This document shows, one piece after another, positions 1 through 7,575 of a stretch of DNA of 64,000 bases. How positions within the stretch are numbered: position 1 is the stretch's first letter; each line of letters begins with the position of its first letter. The DNA is from Sphingobacterium puteale (GTDB taxonomy: Bacteria; Bacteroidota; Bacteroidia; Sphingobacteriales; Sphingobacteriaceae). The position numbers were made by a program, and so were the translations under genes. The notes under the pieces are model-generated. The model was not told the DNA's origin. It searched no databases and worked only from the letters and a program-made list of their open reading frames with translations. The DNA lies in the NCBI RefSeq assembly GCF_003627955.1, contig NZ_RBWS01000023.1, forward strand, positions 62,001 through 126,000, given 5' to 3'.

Positions 1-1255
1 CGGCGCATTGGTCAAAACATTGTTTGAGGAAACTGCAACCACCTGGGTAGAACCGGAAAATCCGCTCACATTTTTACCTAACAAGCCAGACCAATTTCTT
101 TACCAGTCCGACAAAGAGGGCTACAACCAGCTGTACCTCTACAATACAGAAGGAAAACTGATCAAAAAATTAGGTTATCAGGATATTGTACTGGACAATC
201 TATTGGATTTTTCTGCGGATGGAAACAAAGTAAGCTATATCGGTGTCACCAATAATGGCATGGACCGTCAGCTATTTGAGGTAGACCTTAAATCCGGAAA
301 AACGGTTCAGCTGACAAACGAACCCGGTATACACCAGGCTTCGCTGAGTGATGACGGAAAATATATCTATGATCAATATAGCGATCTGAAGACGCCGAAC
401 ATGATCCAGGTCAAAGCGGTCAAATCAGGCAAAGGAACGGTACTGGTCAAAGCTGACAATCCGTTCAGCGAAAAAATCAATAATCCAAAAATAGAATTTG
501 TCCAGCTGACTTCGGCAGACGGCAAATACCCGTTGACCGGCCGCATTATCTATCCAAATGATTTTGATCCAGCCAAGAAATATCCGGTCATGTACTATTT
601 GTACGGCGGTTCACATTCCCAACTGGTTTCCAACAAATGGCTGGGCGGTGCAGGCTACTTTGATCTCTATATGGCACAACAGGGATATATCGTATTTACC
701 ATGGACAATCGAGGCACCAATTACCGGGGCCGTGATTTTTATACCGCTACCCATCGTAACCTTGGTCAAAATGAAATGGCCGATCAACTAAAAGGAATTG
801 AATTTCTGAAATCAAAATCCTTTGTCGATCAACAACGCATGGGCATCTTCGGTTGGAGCTTTGGCGGTTTTATGACCACCTCATTTATGTTGCACCATAA
901 CGACATTTTTAAAGCAGCAGTCGCTGGGGGGCCGGTTATCGACTGGAAGTTTTATGAGGTTATGTATGGTGAGCGCTATATGGACACACCACAGGAAAAC
1001 CCTGAAGGATATAAATTGACGTCTTTACTAAATAAAGCGGATCAGCTGAAAGGACGTTTATTAATCATCCATGGCGCACAGGATCCGGTCGTTGTACAAC
1101 AAAACAGCATGGAATTCCTGGAGTCATGCATTAAAGCCGGAAAACAGGTCGATTATTTCTTATACCCTACCCACGAACATAACGTAATGGGTAAGGACCG
1201 CATTCATATGTACGAGAAAATTGCCGATTATTTTAATCAGCATCTCAAAAAATAA
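1..1255 (+). CDS. S9 family peptidase (dipeptidyl-peptidase IV / prolyl oligopeptidase type), 5' end missing
   Basis: This is the C-terminal part of an alpha/beta-hydrolase serine peptidase that removes dipeptides or cuts small peptides, normally in the periplasm. The reading frame is open to the left edge, so the N-terminus lies outside the window and the first in-frame TTG at base 8 is not a real start. About 135 residues of beta-propeller precede the catalytic domain. The nucleophile motif GWSFGG (Ser near visible residue 284), GAQDPVV (Asp near 359) and the histidine of THEHNV complete the triad. A conserved tyrosine/glycine loop (MYYLYGG) supplies the oxyanion region. Downstream is a clear terminator, so it ends its transcription unit. 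The family is firm; the exact substrate is not visible. Confidence 0.9.
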   Translation, partial: GALVKTLFEETATTWVEPENPLTFLPNKPDQFLYQSDKEGYNQLYLYNTEGKLIKKLGYQDIVLDNLLDFSADGNKVSYIGVTNNGMDRQLFEVDLKSGKTVQLTNEPGIHQASLSDDGKYIYDQYSDLKTPNMIQVKAVKSGKGTVLVKADNPFSEKINNPKIEFVQLTSADGKYPLTGRIIYPNDFDPAKKYPVMYYLYGGSHSQLVSNKWLGGAGYFDLYMAQQGYIVFTMDNRGTNYRGRDFYTATHRNLGQNEMADQLKGIEFLKSKSFVDQQRMGIFGWSFGGFMTTSFMLHHNDIFKAAVAGGPVIDWKFYEVMYGERYMDTPQENPEGYKLTSLLNKADQLKGRLLIIHGAQDPVVVQQNSMEFLESCIKAGKQVDYFLYPTHEHNVMGKDRIHMYEKIADYFNQHLKK

Positions 1256-1275
1256 GCGAGCATATCATTAAACAT

Positions 1276-1311
1276 AAGGCGCCTTTCTTTCCGATCGGCG
1301 CCTTTGTATTT
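1276..1311 (+). terminator. Rho-independent terminator after the S9 peptidase
   Basis: An 8-bp GC-rich stem, AAGGCGCC pairing with GGCGCCTT, encloses a 12-13 nt loop and is followed by TGTATTTTTT. It lies about 20 bases after the stop codon. Confidence 0.8.
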
Positions 1312-1390
1312 TTTCGGGACAATGTTTATCTTTAATTTACATTATTTTGTACCGTTCACTATCAACCAGATACACCAGCATTTGTAAATT

Positions 1391-1996
1391 TTGAAAAAAC
1401 AGATCCCTTTTGCACTGATCCTGCTTCGCCTTTTTCTAGGCCTATTGCTCCTGGCATTCTATTGGTTTAAAATCGATTATTTTAAATACTACGCCATCAC
1501 TTTTCTTGTGATCGGTCTCCTGAGCGACATCTTTGATGGCATAATCGCTCGAAAGTTGAACATTTCTACGCCCTCATTACGCCGATGGGATTCCAGTGTT
1601 GACCTTATTTTCTTTAGCTGCATTACGTTGGGAACATACCTAAGCTGCCCTTTATTTTTTAGGAATAACGCGACACTAATATTCGTTCTACTCGGTTTGG
1701 AGGCCTTGACCTATGTGGTTAGTTTCACAAAATTCAAAAAAGAAATTGCTACCCATTCTATCGGCGCCAAGTTGTGGACTTTGTTTCTATTTACGCTATT
1801 GATAGAACTGCTCCTACATTGCCAATCCACCTTTTTATTCCAGGTGACCATTTGGCTGGGCGTCATTACCCGACTGGAAATTATCGCCATTATCCTTATT
1901 CTGAAGAATTGGTCTAATGATATTCCTACTGTCTACCATGCCATTCAGTTACGCAAAGGAAAGACCATTCGCAAAAACAAACTATTCAATGGTTAA
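1391..1996 (+). CDS. CDP-alcohol phosphatidyltransferase-like membrane protein
   Basis: A predicted integral membrane protein of 201 residues with about five or six hydrophobic segments. Family members transfer a phospho-alcohol from a CDP-linked donor to an acceptor in phospholipid synthesis. Residues 46-71 fit the family signature, with Asp46, Asp49, Gly50, Ala53, Arg54, Asp67 and Asp71 in the expected spacing. The glycine normally found between the two halves is Leu63 here. The start is a TTG codon; no ATG suits the hydrophobic N-terminus better. It stands alone between two unrelated units. A phosphatidylglycerophosphate-synthase-like or cardiolipin-type role is possible, but the acceptor cannot be told from sequence. 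Confidence 0.75.
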   Translation: MKKQIPFALILLRLFLGLLLLAFYWFKIDYFKYYAITFLVIGLLSDIFDGIIARKLNISTPSLRRWDSSVDLIFFSCITLGTYLSCPLFFRNNATLIFVLLGLEALTYVVSFTKFKKEIATHSIGAKLWTLFLFTLLIELLLHCQSTFLFQVTIWLGVITRLEIIAIILILKNWSNDIPTVYHAIQLRKGKTIRKNKLFNG

Positions 1997-2145
1997 TTTG
2001 GATACTGTTCCAATCCTTCAGAAAGGCTATACAGCGTCCAATGTTTTGCCTTAATGGCGCCAGATTCTGTCTGCATAGGAAATCTGCGCAAAGGCGAAAC
2101 AATGAAAGAAAAGGGATACGATCGTAAATACAAGCTGTTTCATCA

Positions 2146-3711
2146 TTAATTGCCACTTGTTCTTTTGGATTGTAAATTTGTCGGCCAGGACATTTGTTTA
2201 CCTGACTTATCGATGGGGAGCACAATTTTGTCGCGCGATACCAAGCCCGGCTCCTCGCAAGCGAGGTAAGTCAACACCGCGACGATAATCGCATTTTGCC
2301 GGACCTCATCAAAGACGATTTTATCGTAAGTATCCCGATTGGTATGCCAAGTTACCTTTCCATAATCCCAGGAGGTGGAAGAAAGACCAAAAGCCGGAAT
2401 TCCTTTTTGGACAAAAGAAGAGTGGTCACTCCCACCGGTTCCGGGCATCCCCGGAAAACTAGTCTGGATTTCATTACGAAATTCTTCGGGCAGATACTGC
2501 AGCCATCGGCCAATGTATTCATAAGCTTTTTCAAAACCACTTCCAGCGATGCGCACAATACGTCCGGTTCCATTATCCTGGTTCCAAACCACCTGAATAT
2601 TGTTAGCGATATCGGGATGATCTTCAACAAAAGCCGACGAACCATTCAGCCCCTGTTCTTCACTGCCCCAGTTGCCCACCAGGATGGTTCGTTTGTTGTC
2701 GGGGTACACTTTTCGTAAGATGCGAACAGCTTCCATCATCGTGATGACCCCTGTTGCATTGTCCGTCGCCCCCGAAGCTCCATCCCAGGAATCCAGGTGC
2801 GCCGACAGGACCACATATTCATTTGGTTTTTCTTTTCCCTTGATCTCAGCAATGCTGTTATACGTCTTTGCTGTTCCGAGTTCTCTGGATTTCCCCTGCA
2901 AAAGTATACGCGGTCTGACACCACGTTCAGCCATGCGATAAAGGAGGCCATAATCTTCCAAAGCGACATTAAACACCGGAATCTGTCTGGATTTTGCATC
3001 AAAAATGCGCGTAATCCCCGGTAGTTCGGTCCAATAGGAATCAATCACTCCTACAGCACCTACGGCTTCCAGGGCCAATGGCAGCGTACGTCGGGTGCTA
3101 CCCGTATAGGACATGCTAAGCTCCCATTGCCTGAGCTGCTCACTTTTGAGCGCCTGATATTTTTCATAAGCTTTGGCAGAAGCCGATTCCTTCCAGTTGG
3201 CATCGGATCTACCTGAAATGGGATTCATTCCGATCAGGACAATTTTCCCTTTAACTGTCTTTAGCCAGGACTGAAAATCAGCTTGAGAACGAAACAGCGG
3301 CATCGCCAACACCTCAGCTTCCACACCTTTTTCTTTTGTCGTCGGACTAAAAGCCAGCTGTGTTCCTTCGAGCGATTTAATCCGTGGATAAGTCATGGTC
3401 ACCTGGGAGGTTCCCCTTTCCCAAGAGCGCCATTCACCGTAGGCTTCATTACGTGCATCCGCACCCAGCGCGGTATACTGCTTGACGACCCAGTCATGTG
3501 CCTGCTGCATCTGCGGGCTTCCGACCAGACGGGGACCGATCATATCAACGAGTTCAAATGCATAGTTTTCGAGCTGCGAATTGACCTGAGCTTCCCGGAC
3601 AATGGCAGCAACGACGGCATCTTTATTTTGCGCAAAAATAGCTGTGCTGCTCAACAGCAAAAATGCCAGTCCAAAAGACTTCAGATTTCTTTGTTTCGTA
3701 TATTCTTTCAT
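2146..3711 (-). CDS. M28 family zinc metallopeptidase, secreted
   Basis: A 521-residue exported aminopeptidase or carboxypeptidase of the M28 family. The N-terminus has a basic stretch and a hydrophobic core ending in AIFAQ, a good signal peptidase I site near residue 28. The two-zinc site is recognisable: SAHLDSWDG (HxD near residue 305) followed by ATDNATG, the Glu-Glu pair in WGSEEQGLNGS, the Asp of NQDNGTG and a late His in VTWHTNRDT. A protease-associated-like domain precedes the catalytic core. It probably digests peptides in the periplasm or outside the cell. The gene is monocistronic, with asnB upstream on the same strand behind its own terminator. Confidence 0.9.
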   Translation of the reverse strand: MKEYTKQRNLKSFGLAFLLLSSTAIFAQNKDAVVAAIVREAQVNSQLENYAFELVDMIGPRLVGSPQMQQAHDWVVKQYTALGADARNEAYGEWRSWERGTSQVTMTYPRIKSLEGTQLAFSPTTKEKGVEAEVLAMPLFRSQADFQSWLKTVKGKIVLIGMNPISGRSDANWKESASAKAYEKYQALKSEQLRQWELSMSYTGSTRRTLPLALEAVGAVGVIDSYWTELPGITRIFDAKSRQIPVFNVALEDYGLLYRMAERGVRPRILLQGKSRELGTAKTYNSIAEIKGKEKPNEYVVLSAHLDSWDGASGATDNATGVITMMEAVRILRKVYPDNKRTILVGNWGSEEQGLNGSSAFVEDHPDIANNIQVVWNQDNGTGRIVRIAGSGFEKAYEYIGRWLQYLPEEFRNEIQTSFPGMPGTGGSDHSSFVQKGIPAFGLSSTSWDYGKVTWHTNRDTYDKIVFDEVRQNAIIVAVLTYLACEEPGLVSRDKIVLPIDKSGKQMSWPTNLQSKRTSGN

Positions 3712-3875
3712 TCGTATGTTCGTTCAGCATCCTGTAGGTTCGGCAGGATTGGTTTTCGGAAATTTACAAAAGATAATTCAAAAAACATACGCATAGCGCT
3801 TGTTTATGTAAAAGCAACCCTTCAGCTACCTATACTTTTACGAAGCGGGGATCAGTCATTGCGGATCTACAGTTC

Positions 3876-3909
3876 AAAAAAAATAGGGATATCCCCGGAT
3901 ACCCCTATT
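3876..3909 (-). terminator. Rho-independent terminator after asnB (minus strand)
   Basis: Read on the minus strand, AATAGGG and an inner TATCC pair with GGATA and CCCTATT, with single unpaired bases between the two stem parts. A run of T residues (bases 3876-3881 on the plus strand are A) follows. It lies about 30 bases beyond the asnB stop. Confidence 0.75.
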
Positions 3910-3937
3910 ACAACATTATATGAGATTGGTTGATTAG

Positions 3938-5626
3938 TTACACGGCTTCGACTTTGGATTTCTCATAACTTTCCTGATGTACGGAGGCTACCGCCCTACC
4001 CGATGGATCGTTCAGGTTCTGGAATGATGCATCCCATGCCAGTGCTTCCGGCGTGCTACAGGCGACAGACTTCACTGACGGAACGGTCTGCGCAGCTGCA
4101 GTAGACGGAAAATGCGATTCAAAGATTGTGCGGTACAAAAACTCCTCCTTATTTTTTGGTGTGTTGATCGGAAAACGTTCTGCAGCGGCAGAAAATTCCT
4201 GATCTGAAACCTTACTTTCAGCCTGTTCCTTTAAGGTATCAATCCAGCTATATCCGACCCCGTCTGAAAACTGTTCCTTTTGGCGCCAAGCAATACTTTC
4301 CGGAAGATAATCTTCAAAAGCCTTACGCACGACCCATTTCTCCATGCGGCCATCACGGATCATCTTATCCGATGGATTGATACGCATGGCAATATCCATA
4401 AATTCTTTATCAAGGAAAGGAACACGCCCTTCGACACCCCAGGCTGCCAGTGATTTATTGGCACGCAGGCAGTCATAGAGATACAGTTTTTTCAGCTTAC
4501 GGACAGTTTCTTCGTGAAACTCCTGTGCATTTGGCGCCTTATGAAAGTACAGATAGCCTCCAAAAAGCTCATCAGAGCCTTCACCAGATAGCACCATTTT
4601 GATGCCCATTGATTTAATGACACGTGCCAATAGGTACATTGGTGTTGAAGCACGCACGGTTGTGACATCATAGGTCTCCAAATGATAGATCACGTCACGG
4701 ATAGCGTCCAAGCCTTCCTGGATGGTAAAGTTGATTTCATGATGGATTGTTCCGATATGATCTGCTGCTTTTTTTGCAGCGATTAAATCCGGAGCCCCTT
4801 TCAGCCCCACGGCAAAAGAATGCAATTGTGGATACCAGGCCTCTTCTTTATCGTCCGTTTCAATACGCTTGGACGCAAACTTTTTGGTCACGGCAGCAAT
4901 CACCGAGGAATCAAGCCCCCCCGACAGCAATACACCATAAGGTACATCAGACATCAGCTGACGATGCACCGCATCTTCCAGGGCTTTACGCAAAACAGCA
5001 ATATCAGTCTCATTGTCTTTTACTGTATCATAACTTTCCCAGTCCCGTTGGTACCAGCGCTGTGGCGCTGTACCTTCTTTGCTATATACATAATGTCCTG
5101 GAGGAAACTGCTCAATCGTCTCGCAGAAACCTTCCAGCGATTTTAATTCAGAGGCCACGAACAGTTGTCCCTGCGCATCTTTTCCGTAATATAAAGGGAT
5201 AATCCCCATGTGGTCGCGGGCTACAAAAAATGAATCATCACGTGAATCATATAATGCAAAACCAAAGATACCATTGAGCTCATCGACAAACGATGGTCCC
5301 TTGGCCAGATAAAGCGCCAATATCACTTCGGAATCACTCTGTGTTGCAAATTCATAATCCGGAAGACTATTTCTTAATTCATGGTGGTTATAGATTTCGC
5401 CATTCACAGCCAGTACTACTTTGCCATCCGGACTGTACAAAGGTTGACTACCTGATTTCGGATCAACGATAGCTAATCGCTCATGCGCCAATAAAGCCTT
5501 CTCGCCAGTGAATATACCAGACCAATCTGGACCACGGTGACGAATACGTTTTGACATTTCCAATACTTGGGATCTCAATGAGTCTGCGGGTTGCTTCAAT
5601 TCAAAAGCGCCAATAATTCCACACAT
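3938..5626 (-). CDS. asnB: asparagine synthase B (glutamine-hydrolysing)
   Basis: Makes asparagine from aspartate, glutamine and ATP in the cytoplasm. The protein begins MCGIIGAFE, so Cys2 becomes the N-terminal nucleophile of the class II glutaminase domain (about residues 2-190; RHRGPD and NGEIYNH are the glutamine-binding loops). The synthetase domain carries the ATP pyrophosphatase P-loop SGGLDSS at 235-241 and SGEGSDELFGGY further on. Its 562 residues match the E. coli AsnB type (554). It is transcribed away from a Crp/Fnr gene, with a 238-bp AT-rich gap between them that contains a palindrome. Confidence 0.96.
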   Translation of the reverse strand: MCGIIGAFELKQPADSLRSQVLEMSKRIRHRGPDWSGIFTGEKALLAHERLAIVDPKSGSQPLYSPDGKVVLAVNGEIYNHHELRNSLPDYEFATQSDSEVILALYLAKGPSFVDELNGIFGFALYDSRDDSFFVARDHMGIIPLYYGKDAQGQLFVASELKSLEGFCETIEQFPPGHYVYSKEGTAPQRWYQRDWESYDTVKDNETDIAVLRKALEDAVHRQLMSDVPYGVLLSGGLDSSVIAAVTKKFASKRIETDDKEEAWYPQLHSFAVGLKGAPDLIAAKKAADHIGTIHHEINFTIQEGLDAIRDVIYHLETYDVTTVRASTPMYLLARVIKSMGIKMVLSGEGSDELFGGYLYFHKAPNAQEFHEETVRKLKKLYLYDCLRANKSLAAWGVEGRVPFLDKEFMDIAMRINPSDKMIRDGRMEKWVVRKAFEDYLPESIAWRQKEQFSDGVGYSWIDTLKEQAESKVSDQEFSAAAERFPINTPKNKEEFLYRTIFESHFPSTAAAQTVPSVKSVACSTPEALAWDASFQNLNDPSGRAVASVHQESYEKSKVEAV

Positions 5627-5813
5627 ATTATGAAAATTTTAAATATTTCGTTTTTACATTATGTTATTGACACAAAGTAAAACAATTAAAAACTAAATTC
5701 ATAATAATTTTTAAATTTTATTATATTTTTATCAACAAACACGGTTTAAACAAATCAAATTAACAATGAAACATCCGTTTGTTTACAATAATCACACAAT
5801 AGATTAACAAGAC

Positions 5814-5835
5814 ATTTAAAGATAAATCTTTAAAT
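5814..5835. promoter_or_regulatory. 22-bp palindrome, putative operator between asnB and the Crp/Fnr gene
   Basis: ATTTAAAGAT and ATCTTTAAAT are perfect 10-bp inverted arms around a central AA. The site ends about 30 bases before the regulator start and lies in the shared divergent promoter region. The symmetry fits binding by a dimeric Crp/Fnr protein, although it is not the canonical TGTGA or TTGAT half-site. Binding by the neighbouring regulator is inference. Confidence 0.45.
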
Positions 5836-5864
5836 TCACTACATAATCAAATAAACCAAGGACA

Positions 5865-6440
5865 ATGGATCTAATAGGAACTTTTTACAGTGGCCTCGCT
5901 ATCACGGCGGACGAACTGAATTCCATAAAAGAGAAACACCAGGCCATTACAATAAAAAAAGGCGATTTTATTTTAAGCAAAGGGCAGGTGTCCAATGCCT
6001 ATTATTTAATAGAACATGGCCTTACACGGTCTTTTTTACACGACTACGAAGGCAACGAAGTCACCATCGGTTTTTGTGGCGATAATGACGTAGTGATCGA
6101 GGTCGCCTCTTTTTTCCAACGCACCCCAACCGTGGAAAATATACAGGCGCTTACGGACACAAAACTTTGGAAAATACGATTTGAAGATCATCAGGAATTA
6201 TTTCATCGCATCCCCGAATTTAGGGAATGGGGGCGTTCGTGGATGGCACAGGAACTGGTTCACAGCAAAAATAGAGCTATCGCGATGATTACCGAGCCAG
6301 CCACTAGCCGCTATCTGCGCCTGATAAAAGAAAAACCCATCCTGATTCAGCAGGCCCCGTTGAAACATATTGCTTCGTACCTGGGCATCACAGATACTTC
6401 TTTGAGCCGCATCCGCAAAGAAATTGTTCATGGCAATTAA
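5865..6440 (+). CDS. Crp/Fnr family transcriptional regulator
   Basis: A 191-residue DNA-binding regulator. Residues about 20-110 form a cyclic-nucleotide-binding-type beta-roll (KKGDFILSKGQVSNAYYLIEHG start), followed by a long dimerisation helix and a C-terminal helix-turn-helix near 165-187 (LKHIASYLGITDTSLSRIRK). The cAMP-contact Arg-Ser pair of true Crp is not evident and there are no clustered cysteines for an Fnr iron-sulphur centre, so the ligand is unknown. This short type is very common in Bacteroidota. It is divergent from asnB and may control it or itself through the palindrome just upstream. Confidence 0.88.
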   Translation: MDLIGTFYSGLAITADELNSIKEKHQAITIKKGDFILSKGQVSNAYYLIEHGLTRSFLHDYEGNEVTIGFCGDNDVVIEVASFFQRTPTVENIQALTDTKLWKIRFEDHQELFHRIPEFREWGRSWMAQELVHSKNRAIAMITEPATSRYLRLIKEKPILIQQAPLKHIASYLGITDTSLSRIRKEIVHGN

Positions 6441-6470
6441 TGGTCTCCCCGTCGACAGAAGTCTATTTTC

Positions 6471-6498
6471 AAATCTTGCCTTAAGGCAAGATTTTTAT
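6471..6498 (+). terminator. Rho-independent terminator after the Crp/Fnr gene
   Basis: A perfect 24-bp palindrome (AAATCTTGCC, TTAA, GGCAAGATTT) runs into a T tract about 30 bases after the stop codon. Confidence 0.8.
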
Positions 6499-6606
6499 CG
6501 AAAGTTCCGCTTAATTTTATCTTCAATTCCAAAGATAGTACTCCTGGTTGCTATACTAGAAGAAAGAAAAATTTGAGAAAATCAATATATCCAAAAATTA
6601 GATATC

Positions 6607-7068
6607 ATGGCAAAATTACACGCTTATTTAAATTTCAACGGTAACTGTGAAGAAGCTTTCACATTTTACGAAAAAGTCTTTAAAACAAAAAACCCGGGGT
6701 ACATGCGATATGGTGATATTCCGGCAGATCCGCAAATGCCCCCAGTTCCGGATGATGCCAAAAACAAGATCTGCCATACCGCCATTTCAATCAATGGCGA
6801 GAGCATGCTCATGGGAGCAGACGTTATTCCCGCTTTCGGCCAGCAATATGTACAGGGCAACAATACTTATGTGATGTTGATGTGTGACAATGCTGATGAA
6901 GCCAAAACACTCTATGAAGCCCTCAGTGTCAACGCAAAAGTAGTAGAAATGCCTTTGGGTGAAACATTTTTCGCGGAGCTATACAGCTCATTCCAAGATC
7001 AGTTTGGCATCTGCTGGATGGTCTATTTCGGTGGCAGCAAAGATGAAGATTGTGAAAGTAAAGATTAA
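6607..7068 (+). CDS. VOC superfamily / PhnB-like protein
   Basis: A cytoplasmic 153-residue protein of the glyoxalase/bleomycin-resistance fold in its PhnB-like (3-demethylubiquinone methyltransferase-like) subgroup. The opening AYLNFNGNCEEAFTFYEKVF is the hallmark first beta-alpha unit. HTAISINGESMLMGAD and the later FFAELYSSFQDQFGICWMV form the remaining beta-alpha-beta units. Members of this subgroup have no well-established reaction. The C-terminus is acidic (GGSKDEDCESKD). The gene has its own terminator and no functional neighbours. Confidence 0.85.
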   Translation: MAKLHAYLNFNGNCEEAFTFYEKVFKTKNPGYMRYGDIPADPQMPPVPDDAKNKICHTAISINGESMLMGADVIPAFGQQYVQGNNTYVMLMCDNADEAKTLYEALSVNAKVVEMPLGETFFAELYSSFQDQFGICWMVYFGGSKDEDCESKD

Positions 7069-7100
7069 AAAAATCGTTTTCGCATAGATCAGCATATGAA

Positions 7101-7130
7101 AAAGGGGCTTCCGATGAAGCCCCTTTCTAT
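7101..7130 (+). terminator. Rho-independent terminator after the PhnB-like gene
   Basis: A perfect 10-bp stem (AAAGGGGCTT with AAGCCCCTTT), a 6-nt loop and a T-rich tail. Confidence 0.85.
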
Positions 7131-7161
7131 TTTATGGTAACAACACTCTCCTGGAAGGCAT

Positions 7162-7190
7162 TGGTTTGCTTTCAGCTAAATAGCAAACCA
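7162..7190. repeat. inverted repeat beyond the HopJ-like gene
   Basis: TGGTTTGCT and AGCAAACCA form a perfect 9-bp stem 12 bases beyond the minus-strand stop codon. There is no T tract on either side, so it may be a processing or stabilising hairpin rather than a simple terminator. Confidence 0.5.
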
Positions 7191-7201
7191 TCCATCTGAT
7201 A

Positions 7202-7537
7202 CTACTTATCGGTTAGGACTTCGGCGTCAAAAACAACACCGTTCCAGCCGTTCGCCATAAACTGCCGGATATTTTGATGCCCCTCGCCTGTCGGGTTATC
7301 CAAAACATTCTGATAATGCTCGGCAAACAAAACCAAAGTATCTGCTACCGAAAGATCGTGGCGTTTGGCAAAATACAATACTTTTGCGCTTCCCTGATTT
7401 TCCGTTGCCATATTTTTCAGGCTTCCATTTTGAAATGCCGCTGGACTATAGTGATAGTTTTCTGCAATATGATCCAGGACCTCCTGAAACTGCAGCTGAT
7501 TCTCTTTTGATCGGGCTAATAATTCTTCTGTTTTCAT
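7202..7537 (-). CDS. HopJ type III effector family protein
   Basis: A 111-residue cytoplasmic protein recognised by the HopJ/PF08888 pattern: VLDHIAENYHYSPAAFQNG, then SAKVLYFAKRHDLS, LFAEHYQNVLDNP and GHQNIRQFMANGW. The family is named after a Pseudomonas syringae gene, but homologues occur in many free-living bacteria. No secretion signal or type III system is visible here, so the name should not be read as a virulence function. It lies 38 bases downstream of the ubiD-like gene on the same strand and may be cotranscribed with it. Confidence 0.8.
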   Translation of the reverse strand: MKTEELLARSKENQLQFQEVLDHIAENYHYSPAAFQNGSLKNMATENQGSAKVLYFAKRHDLSVADTLVLFAEHYQNVLDNPTGEGHQNIRQFMANGWNGVVFDAEVLTDK

Positions 7538-7575
7538 CAGATTAAATTGTCTATACTTATTTTGCTTAATTGTCC

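Noticed and set aside
1986..2225. 79-codon minus-strand frame at the 3' end of the M28 gene
   Set aside because: Partly overlaps the real peptidase gene in another frame; Cys-rich composition without a motif.
3283..3933. 216-codon plus-strand frame opposite the M28 gene
   Set aside because: Mostly antisense to a well-supported gene; the translation lacks any family pattern.
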